The position numbers were made by a program, and so were the translations under genes. From an uncultured Alphaproteobacteria bacterium (GTDB lineage Bacteria; Pseudomonadota; Alphaproteobacteria; HIMB59), in contig CABYQR010000001.1 in the NCBI GenBank assembly GCA_902521155.1, positions 124,001 through 188,000 on the forward strand: DNA of 64,000 bases. The letters are read 5' to 3'. Within the stretch, counting starts at the first letter, position 1. Each line of letters starts with the position of its first letter. The notes under the pieces are model-generated. The model was not told where the DNA came from. It worked only from the letters and a program-made list of their open reading frames with translations, and ran no database searches. Below, piece after piece: positions 43,200 through 51,627 of the stretch.

Positions 43200-44231
43200 C
43201 TAATTAGATTTAATAAGGGATCTCACTGAACCCCGCTCAATGATATGTGGTACTGCAAGATAAGAAATATTGTCAGTATTTTTATGTTGATTCATAAGAA
43301 TCTCAATAGCCTTCTTACCTAACTCTTCCAGTGGGTGTGCAACAGCTGTTATTTTAGGATTTGTCAAAGACTCTACAACTGGTCCGTCATAAGTAATTAA
43401 AGATATATCTTTTCCAATATTAATTCCTAACTCAACACAGGCCTCTATAGCTCCAACACTCGCATATTCTGTGGAACAAATTATCGAATCAAGATCAGGA
43501 TTTTTTTCAAGAAGCTCCATAGTTATATTTTTTGTAAAAGATGGATCCTCTAAGCTTGTAGTTCTATAAATAGAGGGGTCATAAGGTATAGAGTTTTTTC
43601 TTAAAGCTTTTTTAAAACCTTTTTTTCTTAAAAATGCAAAGTTATATTTTTCTTCGACATTTATAAAAGCAATCTTTTTATGATCTTTAGAAATAAGATA
43701 ATCTACAATCATTTCAGAGGATAATTCGTTATCCAAATCAACCCAAGAGTAATTGATTTTTTTTGACCTACCCCATGCAACAAAATTTATTTTTTTTTTA
43801 TTTAAATATTCAACTCTTGGATCTTTTATTCTAACATTATGGATTATGATATTTTGTACTTTGTTAATCTCAACTAATTTTTCATATGACTCTTTTTCTT
43901 CTTTGGCACTTTTAGCAAAGAGCATATTAAATAAAATATTTTCTTCGTTAATTTGTTTCGACATACCTGCTACAAACTTAAAATATGATATTTGATTAAG
44001 GGTATTATTATTTAATCCATAAAGTGGGATTACAAAACCTACTGCTTTATTTTTGTTTGAAGCTAGGTTGCTAGCATGAGGATTTGGTCGGTAATTATAT
44101 CTGTCAGCAAAGTCTATAACCCTACTTCTAGTTTGCTCGCTAACATCAGAATAGCCACCCAATGCTCTAGATACAGTTGTTGTAGAAAGGTTGAGTTTCT
44201 TGGCTAATTTTATGATATTCACAATAAGCAT
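43200..44231 (-). CDS. LacI-family transcriptional regulator of the glycoside locus
   Basis: A 343-residue regulator: helix-turn-helix at about 9-30 (LAKKLNLSTTTVSRALGGYSDVS), hinge near 50 (YRPNPHASNLA), then a periplasmic-binding-like effector domain. It is divergent from the AglE-like binding-protein gene, with a perfect LacI-type operator between. It most likely represses that operon until a glycoside or sugar binds. ATG 44231 is used; GTG at 44222 would give the more usual short N-terminus. Neither has a clear Shine-Dalgarno. Confidence 0.9.
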   Translation of the reverse strand: MLIVNIIKLAKKLNLSTTTVSRALGGYSDVSEQTRSRVIDFADRYNYRPNPHASNLASNKNKAVGFVIPLYGLNNNTLNQISYFKFVAGMSKQINEENILFNMLFAKSAKEEKESYEKLVEINKVQNIIIHNVRIKDPRVEYLNKKKINFVAWGRSKKINYSWVDLDNELSSEMIVDYLISKDHKKIAFINVEEKYNFAFLRKKGFKKALRKNSIPYDPSIYRTTSLEDPSFTKNITMELLEKNPDLDSIICSTEYASVGAIEACVELGINIGKDISLITYDGPVVESLTNPKITAVAHPLEELGKKAIEILMNQHKNTDNISYLAVPHIIERGSVRSLIKSN

Positions 44232-44253
44232 AGCATATTAGACTGAAATGTCT

Positions 44254-44280
44254 TTTACAACCAAAACGTTTTGGTAAAAT
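44254..44280 (+). promoter_or_regulatory. LacI-type operator within the aglE-like promoter
   Basis: ACCAAAACGTTTTGGT (44260-44275) is a perfect 16-bp palindrome with the central CG usual for LacI-family operators. TTTACA (44254-44259) and TAAAAT (44275-44280) can serve as -35 and -10 with a 15-bp spacer, so the operator fills the spacer and binding would block polymerase. Confidence 0.8.
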
Positions 44281-44308
44281 TAATGTACTTTTAATAAGGA
44301 GGAATTTT

Positions 44309-45619
44309 ATGAAATTAATAAAAACACTTATTGGGATTTTGGCATTTTCTTTGTTTACTTCAAACTTTGTTAATGCTGGTTCCCACGCATATACAGGGCC
44401 TGACCTATCGGGAGAGAAATTAACAATCTTTGGTCCTTGGCTTGCACCACAAGATGATGACTTTAGAGACGTCATATCAATTTTTGAAGCTGCAACAGGA
44501 GCAACAGTCGAGTATGGAGGTTCTGATGAGTTTGAATCAATTATTAATATTGACTGTCAAGCAGGAAGTCCAGCTGACATAGCTGTATTCCCTCAACCAG
44601 GATTAGCAGCTAATATCGCAGCCACAGGTTGTTTATCACCATTAGGTGATGATGTTAAGCAAATGGTTCTTGACAATTATGCTGCAGGTCAATCTTGGGT
44701 AGATCTTACAACTTATAAAGACCCGGCTGGATTTAATAAATTCTATGGTGTTTTTTATAGAGTAAATGTAAAAAGTTTAGTTTGGTATTCACCGGATAAC
44801 TTTGAAGACAATGGCTATGAAATACCTACGACTATGGAAGACTTATTAGCACTAGCTGATCAAATGGTTGGTGATGGAAATACTCCATTTTGTATTGGTT
44901 TAGGTTCTGGTGGAGCTACTGGTTGGCCAGCAACTGATTGGATGGAAGATATTATGTTAAGAAGTCATTCACCAAACACCTATGATCAATGGGTATCAAA
45001 TGAAATGAAGTTCAATGATCAAAGAGTGATTGACGCAATGGAATTTTTTGGTTCAATTGCATTAAATGATTCTTATGTAAATGGTGGATCAAAAGCTGTT
45101 GCTACTACAGACTTTAGAGACTCTCCAAATGGTCTATTTAGCTCACCTGCTGAATGTATGATGCACAGACAAGCTAGCTTTATTCCTGCATTCTTCCCTG
45201 AGGGAAGCGAAGCTGGAGTTGACTATGATTTCTTCTACTTTCCTCCTTTTGCATCACAAGACTTAGGTAAACCTGTTCTTGGGGCTGGGACTTTAATGTC
45301 TCCTACTAATGACAGACCAATAACTACTGAGTTCATGAAATTCTTACTTCACCCTGAAGCCAATGAAAGATTCATGGAAAAAGGTGGTTTTTTAACTCCT
45401 CATAAGTATGTAGATGTTAATAAATACTCAAGTGAGACCTTCAAAGGTCTGCATGAAATATTAATGAATGCTACAACATTTAGATTTGATGGCTCAGATC
45501 TAATGCCTGGTTGGGTAGGCGCAGGGTCTTTCTGGACTGGTATGGTTGATTACACTAACGGGAAATCAGCTAAGGAAGTTGCAGACGAAATACAAGCAAG
45601 CTGGGAAGCCGGACAATAA
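44309..45619 (+). CDS. ABC transporter periplasmic glycoside-binding protein (AglE-like)
   Basis: A 436-residue family-1 solute-binding protein. Signal peptide residues 1-23 (VNA/GS). The mature part has LTIFGPWLAPQDDDFRDVISIFEAATG near 35-61 and SPADIAVFPQPG near 92-103, resembling the alpha-glucoside-binding protein AglE of rhizobia. It has a strong AAGGAGG ribosome site. It is the first gene of the LacI-controlled operon and is followed by a stem-loop and two permeases that look like AglF and AglG. Alpha-glucosides are the best guess, but beta-glycosides or galactosides are possible given the GH1 and GH42 genes. Confidence 0.88.
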   Translation: MKLIKTLIGILAFSLFTSNFVNAGSHAYTGPDLSGEKLTIFGPWLAPQDDDFRDVISIFEAATGATVEYGGSDEFESIINIDCQAGSPADIAVFPQPGLAANIAATGCLSPLGDDVKQMVLDNYAAGQSWVDLTTYKDPAGFNKFYGVFYRVNVKSLVWYSPDNFEDNGYEIPTTMEDLLALADQMVGDGNTPFCIGLGSGGATGWPATDWMEDIMLRSHSPNTYDQWVSNEMKFNDQRVIDAMEFFGSIALNDSYVNGGSKAVATTDFRDSPNGLFSSPAECMMHRQASFIPAFFPEGSEAGVDYDFFYFPPFASQDLGKPVLGAGTLMSPTNDRPITTEFMKFLLHPEANERFMEKGGFLTPHKYVDVNKYSSETFKGLHEILMNATTFRFDGSDLMPGWVGAGSFWTGMVDYTNGKSAKEVADEIQASWEAGQ

Positions 45620-45648
45620 TATTTATTCTCATATAAATAATTTTTTCT

Positions 45649-45676
45649 AAGGGCGAGTAGTGTACTATTCGCCCTT
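45649..45676 (+). terminator. Stem-loop between the AglE-like gene and permeases
   Basis: AAGGGCGAGTAG-TGTA-CTATTCGCCCTT forms a 12-bp stem with one G-U pair. A weak T-rich tail (GTATCTTT) follows and the permease start lies 17 bp beyond. Probable partial terminator. Confidence 0.78.
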
Positions 45677-45693
45677 GTATCTTTAAAATTTCA

Positions 45694-46677
45694 ATGAGTA
45701 TTTTTTCTTTAGCCCTTACAGTTCTTATTGGTATCCTTTTTTTTGTGATGTTTTTTCACTTATCAAATTTTTTACTAGATTATTATCAAATTAAAAAATC
45801 AAAAACATTAACTTATGAAAATTCAATTAGAGCAATAATTTTCATTGCTCCTGCTTTCATTGTTTTATTTGTTTTTATTATATTTCCTGTATTTGAAACT
45901 ATCAGACTTAGTTTTTTTGATAAAAGAGGTGAGGGCTTTGTGGGAATATATAATTATGCTTGGGCAATAAAAGACCCTGATTTTAGAAGAAGCATCTTAA
46001 ATAATTTCGGATGGTTGTTAATAGTTCCCACTCTTAGTACTTTCTTTGGCTTAGTAATTGCAAATCTAGCTGATAGGGTTTGGTGGGGAACCATTGCCAA
46101 ATCCATTATTTTTATGCCTATGGCTATCTCTTTTGTTGGAGCTGGTGTTATTTGGAAATTTATTTATGACTATCGAGGACCCGGTGATGAGCAAATAGGA
46201 TTATTAAATGCTATTACAGTTGCCTTAGGTTTTGAACCTCAAGCTTGGCTGACTATACCTTTATGGAATAATTTATTTTTGATGGCTATAATGGTCTGGA
46301 TACAAACAGGACTAGCATTAGTAATTTTTAGTGCAGCTCTGCGCAGTATACCCAATGAAACCCTAGATGCCGCAAGAATTGACGGTGCTAGTGAGTTGAA
46401 AATATTTTGGTCAATCATTATCCCCTACCTTCAACAAACTATATTAGTAATCTGGACAATCATTACAATCTTAGTGTTAAAGGTATTTGATATAATCTAT
46501 GCCATGACCAACGGGCAGTGGCAGACAGAAGTCTTAGCAAATCTAATGTATGATTGGATGTTTAGAGGGGGAGGCGACTCTGGCAGGGGGAGTGTTTTAG
46601 CTATTTGTATTATGATTGGAGTTATTCCAATTTTGGGATGGAATTTGTATCAACACCGAAAAGAACAAAAGCTATGA
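45694..46677 (+). CDS. aglF: ABC glycoside transporter permease (AglF-like)
   Basis: A 327-residue inner-membrane permease with seven to eight hydrophobic segments, one more at the N-terminus than MalF-type neighbours, as seen in AglF. The EAA loop is ETLDAARIDGASELKIFWSIIIP near residue 225. DIIYAMTNGQWQTEVLANLMYDWMF follows. No Shine-Dalgarno. The stop overlaps the next start as ATGA. Confidence 0.86.
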   Translation: MSIFSLALTVLIGILFFVMFFHLSNFLLDYYQIKKSKTLTYENSIRAIIFIAPAFIVLFVFIIFPVFETIRLSFFDKRGEGFVGIYNYAWAIKDPDFRRSILNNFGWLLIVPTLSTFFGLVIANLADRVWWGTIAKSIIFMPMAISFVGAGVIWKFIYDYRGPGDEQIGLLNAITVALGFEPQAWLTIPLWNNLFLMAIMVWIQTGLALVIFSAALRSIPNETLDAARIDGASELKIFWSIIIPYLQQTILVIWTIITILVLKVFDIIYAMTNGQWQTEVLANLMYDWMFRGGGDSGRGSVLAICIMIGVIPILGWNLYQHRKEQKL

Positions 46678-47813
46678 AAAAACTATCTTTTTCATCATTA
46701 TTTGCTCAATTATTACTTCTTTTATTTGTAATAGTTTGGATTGCTCCTTCTTTTGGTCTGCTCATTAGTTCTCTTAGAGATAAAGATGTTTTGGCTATTA
46801 GTGGATGGTGGACCTCCTTTATTAATACAGAAGTGAATGAAATTCATCGAACTTTAGGTATGGATTCTCAATATGAGGAAAACGGTTACTATTATATTGA
46901 AGATAATTTATTTGGTGAAGATAAACCAAAGAAGATTTCTAGTTTTGGAATAACTTCTAAAGATATAAATGCTTACTCTGTGGGCGATGTGGCAACTTTT
47001 AAAGATCAAAGTGAAATTACAGTAGATGAAAATGGTAATTATTCTTGGAAGTCAGAAAGTGAATTTACGAAAAAAAAGGGGAAGCGTATTTTTATTTCAG
47101 CCACAAGCCCCCCTTCTTTTACACTAGATAATTATAAGGAGGTTCTTTTCAAAGAGGGCTTAGGGCAAGCATTCATTAACACATTTGCCGTAGCACTTCC
47201 TTCTACATTAATACCATTAATTATTTGCTCGTTTTTTGCTTATGCACTAACTTGGATGAATTTTTTTGGTCGAGATTTGTTATTAGCAACAGTGATTGCC
47301 TCTCTAGTTGTGCCTTTGCAAATGTGTTTAATACCTATTTTATCAATATATAACGATTTCGGTGCTCTTTTTGGAGTTTCATCTAAATCTTATCCTGGAA
47401 TTTGGATGGCACATACCGGCTTCGGTCTTGCTTCTACAACTTTCTTGTTATGGAATTTTTTAAAAACTTTACCTAAAGAAATGATGGAGGCAGCAAAAGT
47501 TGATGGAGCTACTCACTATGATACTTTTAGAAGAATTGTTGTTCCTCTCTCTATTCCGGCTTTTGCCTCCATCTTCATTTTACAATTTTTATGGGTATGG
47601 AATGATTTGTTAGTAGGATTAGTTTTTCTAGATAAAAATCCTAGTGAAATTATTTTAACAGCTAAATTAAAAGAACTTCTAGGTTCACGAGGAGAAAATT
47701 GGGAGATATTAACAACTGGTGCTTTTATCTCTATGAGTGTGCCATTATTTATTTTCTTTTCTTTACAAAAATATTTTATAAGAGGATTAGTAGCTGGTTC
47801 TGTGAAAGGTTAG
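46674..47813 (+). CDS. aglG: ABC glycoside transporter permease with periplasmic insertion (AglG-like)
   Basis: A 379-residue permease; ATG 46674 overlaps the aglF stop (ATGA) and replaces an unlikely start at 46605. After the first membrane helix (residues 12-32) comes an insertion of about 100 hydrophilic residues (roughly 40-145), ending before SPPSFTLDNYKEVL. Such an insertion and length (about 380) are typical of AglG and set it apart from 280-residue MalG permeases. EAA loop EMMEAAKVDGATHYDTFRRIVVP near 275. C-terminus QKYFIRGLVAGSVKG. Confidence 0.87.
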   Translation: MKKLSFSSLFAQLLLLLFVIVWIAPSFGLLISSLRDKDVLAISGWWTSFINTEVNEIHRTLGMDSQYEENGYYYIEDNLFGEDKPKKISSFGITSKDINAYSVGDVATFKDQSEITVDENGNYSWKSESEFTKKKGKRIFISATSPPSFTLDNYKEVLFKEGLGQAFINTFAVALPSTLIPLIICSFFAYALTWMNFFGRDLLLATVIASLVVPLQMCLIPILSIYNDFGALFGVSSKSYPGIWMAHTGFGLASTTFLLWNFLKTLPKEMMEAAKVDGATHYDTFRRIVVPLSIPAFASIFILQFLWVWNDLLVGLVFLDKNPSEIILTAKLKELLGSRGENWEILTTGAFISMSVPLFIFFSLQKYFIRGLVAGSVKG

Positions 47814-47829
47814 CTAGAGAGGTATAAAC

Positions 47830-49146
47830 ATGAGTAAAAGAATTGTCATTATCGGTGCAGGAAGTACGAACTTTGGTCTAGGAATTGTGGGAGATTTTTT
47901 TAAATCTACCATTCTTGAGGGTTCTACTTTAGTTCTTCATGACATTAATGCAAAAACTCTCGAAAATACGAATGAAATAGCTCTTTCTTTCAAAGAAAAG
48001 CTTGGGGTGAACTTTAAAATTGAAGCCACCACTTCAAGAAAAGAGGCTCTTCAAAATGCAGACTTTTGCCTCATCTCTATAGAGGTAGGAAATAGGTTCG
48101 ACCTTTGGGATCAAGATTGGAAGACTCCTCTGCAATATGGAATTAAACAGGTTTATGGTGAAAACGGAGGTCCGGGTGGTCTTTTTCATGCTATGCGCCA
48201 AATTCCTGCAATCATAAATATATGTGAGGATATTGAAAAAATATGCCCTGAGTCTTTTATATTTAGTTATTCAAATCCCATGCAGCGTATATGCCATGCT
48301 TTAACTACTCGTTTTCCAAAATTAAAAATTGTTGGTTTATGCCACGAAATTTCTTCAATGAATCGTCAGTTACCTACTCTTATGGATACTAATTTAGATA
48401 ATATAGAATTTGAAGCAGGGGGTTTAAATCATTTAAGCATTTTGTTACATGCAAAATATAAAGATTCTGGTGAAGATGGATATCCTCTCATTAAAAAAAA
48501 ATTTGAAGATTATTATTCTTCATTAGTAAATGATCATGAGGGTTTTTATTCTAAGGCTGGCGCAGAGCGAGGAGTATTTTTTGAATTATTCAAAAAGTAT
48601 GGATATTTGCCGATAACCACTGATAGTCATTTAGGTGAATATTTATCTTGGGCCTATAGTGTGGCAGATCATGATGGTATTTTAGATTTTTATGATAACT
48701 ACAAAAAAAGATGTTTGTCATTTTATGATAATGATGGTTATGGGCAATTTTTTGATATGAGTCACCCTGAACCTCATGAAAGAATAATTCCTATTATTGA
48801 AAATATTGTTAGTGATGCAAACGCATTAGAACATGCTGTTAATATTCCAAATGATAATTTTATAGACTGTCTTCCTAATGATATTGTCGTCGAAGTACCT
48901 GCTATCATTAATAAAAATGGGATACATGGAAAAAGTCTGGCAAACTATCCAAAACCCTTTGGAGCTCTACTTAATTCTCAGGTGGGTACCATACAATTAA
49001 CCACAGAGGCAGTATTAAACCATTCAAAACAAGATGCTCTCTTTGCTCTTTTGGCTGATCCTGTTGTAGATAATGCTAAATCTGCTGAAGCTTTGCTTGA
49101 TACTATGTTGAGCTCACAAAAAGATTATTTAGGCTACTTAAAATAA
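47830..49146 (+). CDS. Glycoside hydrolase family 4 enzyme (alpha-glucosidase/alpha-galactosidase)
   Basis: A 438-residue GH4 protein. These enzymes use NAD and a divalent metal to cleave alpha- or beta-linked glycosides by oxidation-elimination. IIGAGSTNFGLGIVGD at 6-21 binds NAD; YSNPMQRICHAL near 148 and GLCHEIS near 171 hold the metal-binding Cys and neighbouring residues; GGLNHLS near 200 supplies the histidine. It has a GAGAGG ribosome site and follows aglG by 16 bp. It is only distantly similar to the GH4 at 60246. Substrate should be what the AglEFG-like system imports. Confidence 0.88.
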   Translation: MSKRIVIIGAGSTNFGLGIVGDFFKSTILEGSTLVLHDINAKTLENTNEIALSFKEKLGVNFKIEATTSRKEALQNADFCLISIEVGNRFDLWDQDWKTPLQYGIKQVYGENGGPGGLFHAMRQIPAIINICEDIEKICPESFIFSYSNPMQRICHALTTRFPKLKIVGLCHEISSMNRQLPTLMDTNLDNIEFEAGGLNHLSILLHAKYKDSGEDGYPLIKKKFEDYYSSLVNDHEGFYSKAGAERGVFFELFKKYGYLPITTDSHLGEYLSWAYSVADHDGILDFYDNYKKRCLSFYDNDGYGQFFDMSHPEPHERIIPIIENIVSDANALEHAVNIPNDNFIDCLPNDIVVEVPAIINKNGIHGKSLANYPKPFGALLNSQVGTIQLTTEAVLNHSKQDALFALLADPVVDNAKSAEALLDTMLSSQKDYLGYLK

Positions 49147-49190
49147 TTAATGTCAAAATTTTATCTTCTTATAAAAAAGCTGAAATATAA

Positions 49191-50510
49191 TTGAACAATC
49201 TCTCTATTCTAAAAAAATTTCCCACAGATTTTATATTTGGTACTGCTACTTCATCTTATCAAATAGAGGGGAATAGTTTTGGAGGATGTGGTAAATCTAT
49301 CTGGGATGAATTTGCCAAAAAAAGACTCAAAGGAGTAGACGGTCAAAAAGCCTGCAATCACTTCAATTATTTTAAAGAAGATATAAAGTTTATAAAAGAG
49401 GCAGGTTTCAAAGCTTATCGTTTCTCATTCTCATGGCCTCGAATTCTGCCTATTGATCACAATACGATAAATACTGAGGGATTGGATTTTTATAGTCGGT
49501 TGCTTGATGAAATATTGAAAAATGATTTAGAACCTTTTCCCACACTCTATCATTGGGATCTACCCCTTCGCTTCTCTAGTCTTGGAGGATGGGAAAATCA
49601 AGATACCTGTAAAAGATTTGCTGATTTTTCATATATCATTTCCGAAAAGTATAGTGATAAATTTCAAAAAATTGCCACCATCAACGAGCCATGGTGCGTA
49701 TCTTGGTTGAGTCATTATTTAGGAGAACATGCTCCAGGTTTAACTAATCTCTCTTCAGCAGTAAAAACCATGCATAATATTTTATTGGCACATGGGATGT
49801 CATTACAAGCATTAAGGTCAAATGGAAATAATGAAATAGGAATTGTTTTAAATAATGAGTATCCAGAACCATTTAATGAAGATCCTAAAAATATTCAAGC
49901 AGCAAAGTTATTTGATAATATTTATAATCGATGGTTTTCAGATGCTATCTTTAAAGGCTCTTATCCTGAACTAGCTCTAAATATTTTAGAGAAATATTTA
50001 CCTAAAAATTACAACTCACAATTAAAAATTATTTCCCATCCTATAGATTGGATTGGAATAAATTACTATACAAGGTCAGTAATCAAATATTTGAATGCTG
50101 ATGATGGGATTGATTATGAATGTGAAAGAGGTTCTCTAAAAAAAACAGATATGGGATGGGAGCTCTACCCTAAGGGATTGAGTTATTTCATTGAAAGAAT
50201 TCATCAAGAATATAGTGATGATATACCTATTTATGTAACTGAAAATGGAATGGCCAATAACGATCAAATCTCATTCAATGAGGTGATTGAAGATCAAGAT
50301 AGAGTTGAATACTTCCAATTGCACCTGAAAGAAATTTTAGATTGTCTTAAAAAAGGAATTCAAGTGAAAGGATATTTTGCATGGTCTCTATTAGATAATT
50401 ATGAATGGGCATTCGGCTATGAAAAACGTTTTGGATTAATTCACGTTGATTTTGAAACATTTAAAAGAACTCCAAAAGAGTCTTTCAATCAATTTTCAAA
50501 ATATTTATGA
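49191..50510 (+). CDS. Beta-glucosidase/beta-galactosidase, glycoside hydrolase family 1
   Basis: A 439-residue GH1 (beta/alpha)8-barrel enzyme. FPTDFIFGTATSSYQIEG at 10-27 is the GH1 N-terminal signature, NEP at 165-167 holds the acid/base Glu166, and YVTENGM near 350 the nucleophile Glu. The C-terminal WSLLDNYEWAFGYEKRFGL completes the family pattern. No signal peptide, so it is cytoplasmic. The start appears to be TTG 49191 with no Shine-Dalgarno; no ATG is available before the conserved region. It probably hydrolyses imported beta-glycosides. Confidence 0.91.
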   Translation: MNNLSILKKFPTDFIFGTATSSYQIEGNSFGGCGKSIWDEFAKKRLKGVDGQKACNHFNYFKEDIKFIKEAGFKAYRFSFSWPRILPIDHNTINTEGLDFYSRLLDEILKNDLEPFPTLYHWDLPLRFSSLGGWENQDTCKRFADFSYIISEKYSDKFQKIATINEPWCVSWLSHYLGEHAPGLTNLSSAVKTMHNILLAHGMSLQALRSNGNNEIGIVLNNEYPEPFNEDPKNIQAAKLFDNIYNRWFSDAIFKGSYPELALNILEKYLPKNYNSQLKIISHPIDWIGINYYTRSVIKYLNADDGIDYECERGSLKKTDMGWELYPKGLSYFIERIHQEYSDDIPIYVTENGMANNDQISFNEVIEDQDRVEYFQLHLKEILDCLKKGIQVKGYFAWSLLDNYEWAFGYEKRFGLIHVDFETFKRTPKESFNQFSKYL

Positions 50511-50593
50511 GCAAATGAGGGATATTTTAAATTTATCACGATACTATCATGGATGTATCTTTTAAGAAAAAATGCTAAAGTTTTCAACCTATT

Positions 50594-51625
50594 ATGGCTG
50601 ATGTAAATCTAAAAAGCATAAGAAAAACCTACGATAAGACAGAAGTAGTTCATGGAGTAGACCTAGATATTAACTCTGGAGAGTTTATGGTTTTTGTGGG
50701 TCCTTCTGGATGTGGAAAATCTACTTTACTTAGAATGATTGCGGGTCTGGAAGAGATCACTGAGGGAGAGATCTCTATTGGTGGTGAGGTAGTTAACAAC
50801 ATTATTGCTGCTGAAAGAGGAGTAGCAATGGTCTTCCAATCTTATGCTCTGTACCCTCATATGACAGTGTTTGATAATATGGCTTTCGCCCTTAAGCAGT
50901 CAAAAACTCCTAAGGATGAAATACAAGAACGTGTAACAGAAGCAGCAAAGGTTTTGCAAATTGAAACTTTATTTGAGAGACTTCCAAAACAGCTCTCAGG
51001 AGGACAACGTCAGCGTGTTGCCATAGGTAGAGCAATCGTCAGAGATCCAAAAGTTTTTTTATTTGATGAGCCTTTATCAAATCTTGATGCAGCGCTTCGT
51101 GTTCAAACAAGAATAGAAATAGCAAAATTGCATAGTCAATTAACAGCAACCATGATTTATGTCACACATGATCAGGTTGAGGCTATGACTTTGGCTGATC
51201 GAATTGTAGTTTTAAACAATGGCGTTATTGAACAAGTAGGAACTCCTATTGAACTCTATAATTCTCCTAAAAATCAATTTGTAGCTGAATTCATAGGTTC
51301 ACCAAAAATGAATATTATCGATTTAGAAGGTGAACAAAAATCAAGTTTGATGAATATCCAAGCACCTAATCAATCTACAAAAATTGGAATAAGACCAGAG
51401 CACTTTTGTGTTGCTTCTAAGGGTTCTTCTAAACTTCAAGGAACAGTTAGGCATATTGAAAATTTAGGTGAGCACTTGCTTTGCTATATCAATCTAGGAA
51501 AAGATTATGAAATTACTGCTAAACTCGATGTGGGTAGTGAGATAAATGTCGATGAGGTCATTCAACTTGATTGGCAAAAAAGTCATGAACATTTTTTTAA
51601 TTCCTCTGGCATCTCAATTGACTAA
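50594..51625 (+). CDS. ABC sugar transporter ATPase (AglK/UgpC type)
   Basis: A 343-residue CUT1 ATPase. Walker A GPSGCGKST at 36-44, signature LSGGQRQR near 134, FLFDEPLSNLD near 157, VTHDQ near 189, and a C-terminal TOBE domain with IGIRPEHF. It is clearly paralogous to the ATPase at 9838. It completes the AglEFG-like importer and may also serve the galactoside system at 61576-64000, whose visible part lacks an ATPase. An 83-bp gap without an obvious terminator separates it from the GH1 gene; its stop is 2 bp from the GH42 start. Confidence 0.91.
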   Translation: MADVNLKSIRKTYDKTEVVHGVDLDINSGEFMVFVGPSGCGKSTLLRMIAGLEEITEGEISIGGEVVNNIIAAERGVAMVFQSYALYPHMTVFDNMAFALKQSKTPKDEIQERVTEAAKVLQIETLFERLPKQLSGGQRQRVAIGRAIVRDPKVFLFDEPLSNLDAALRVQTRIEIAKLHSQLTATMIYVTHDQVEAMTLADRIVVLNNGVIEQVGTPIELYNSPKNQFVAEFIGSPKMNIIDLEGEQKSSLMNIQAPNQSTKIGIRPEHFCVASKGSSKLQGTVRHIENLGEHLLCYINLGKDYEITAKLDVGSEINVDEVIQLDWQKSHEHFFNSSGISID

Positions 51626-51627
51626 AT

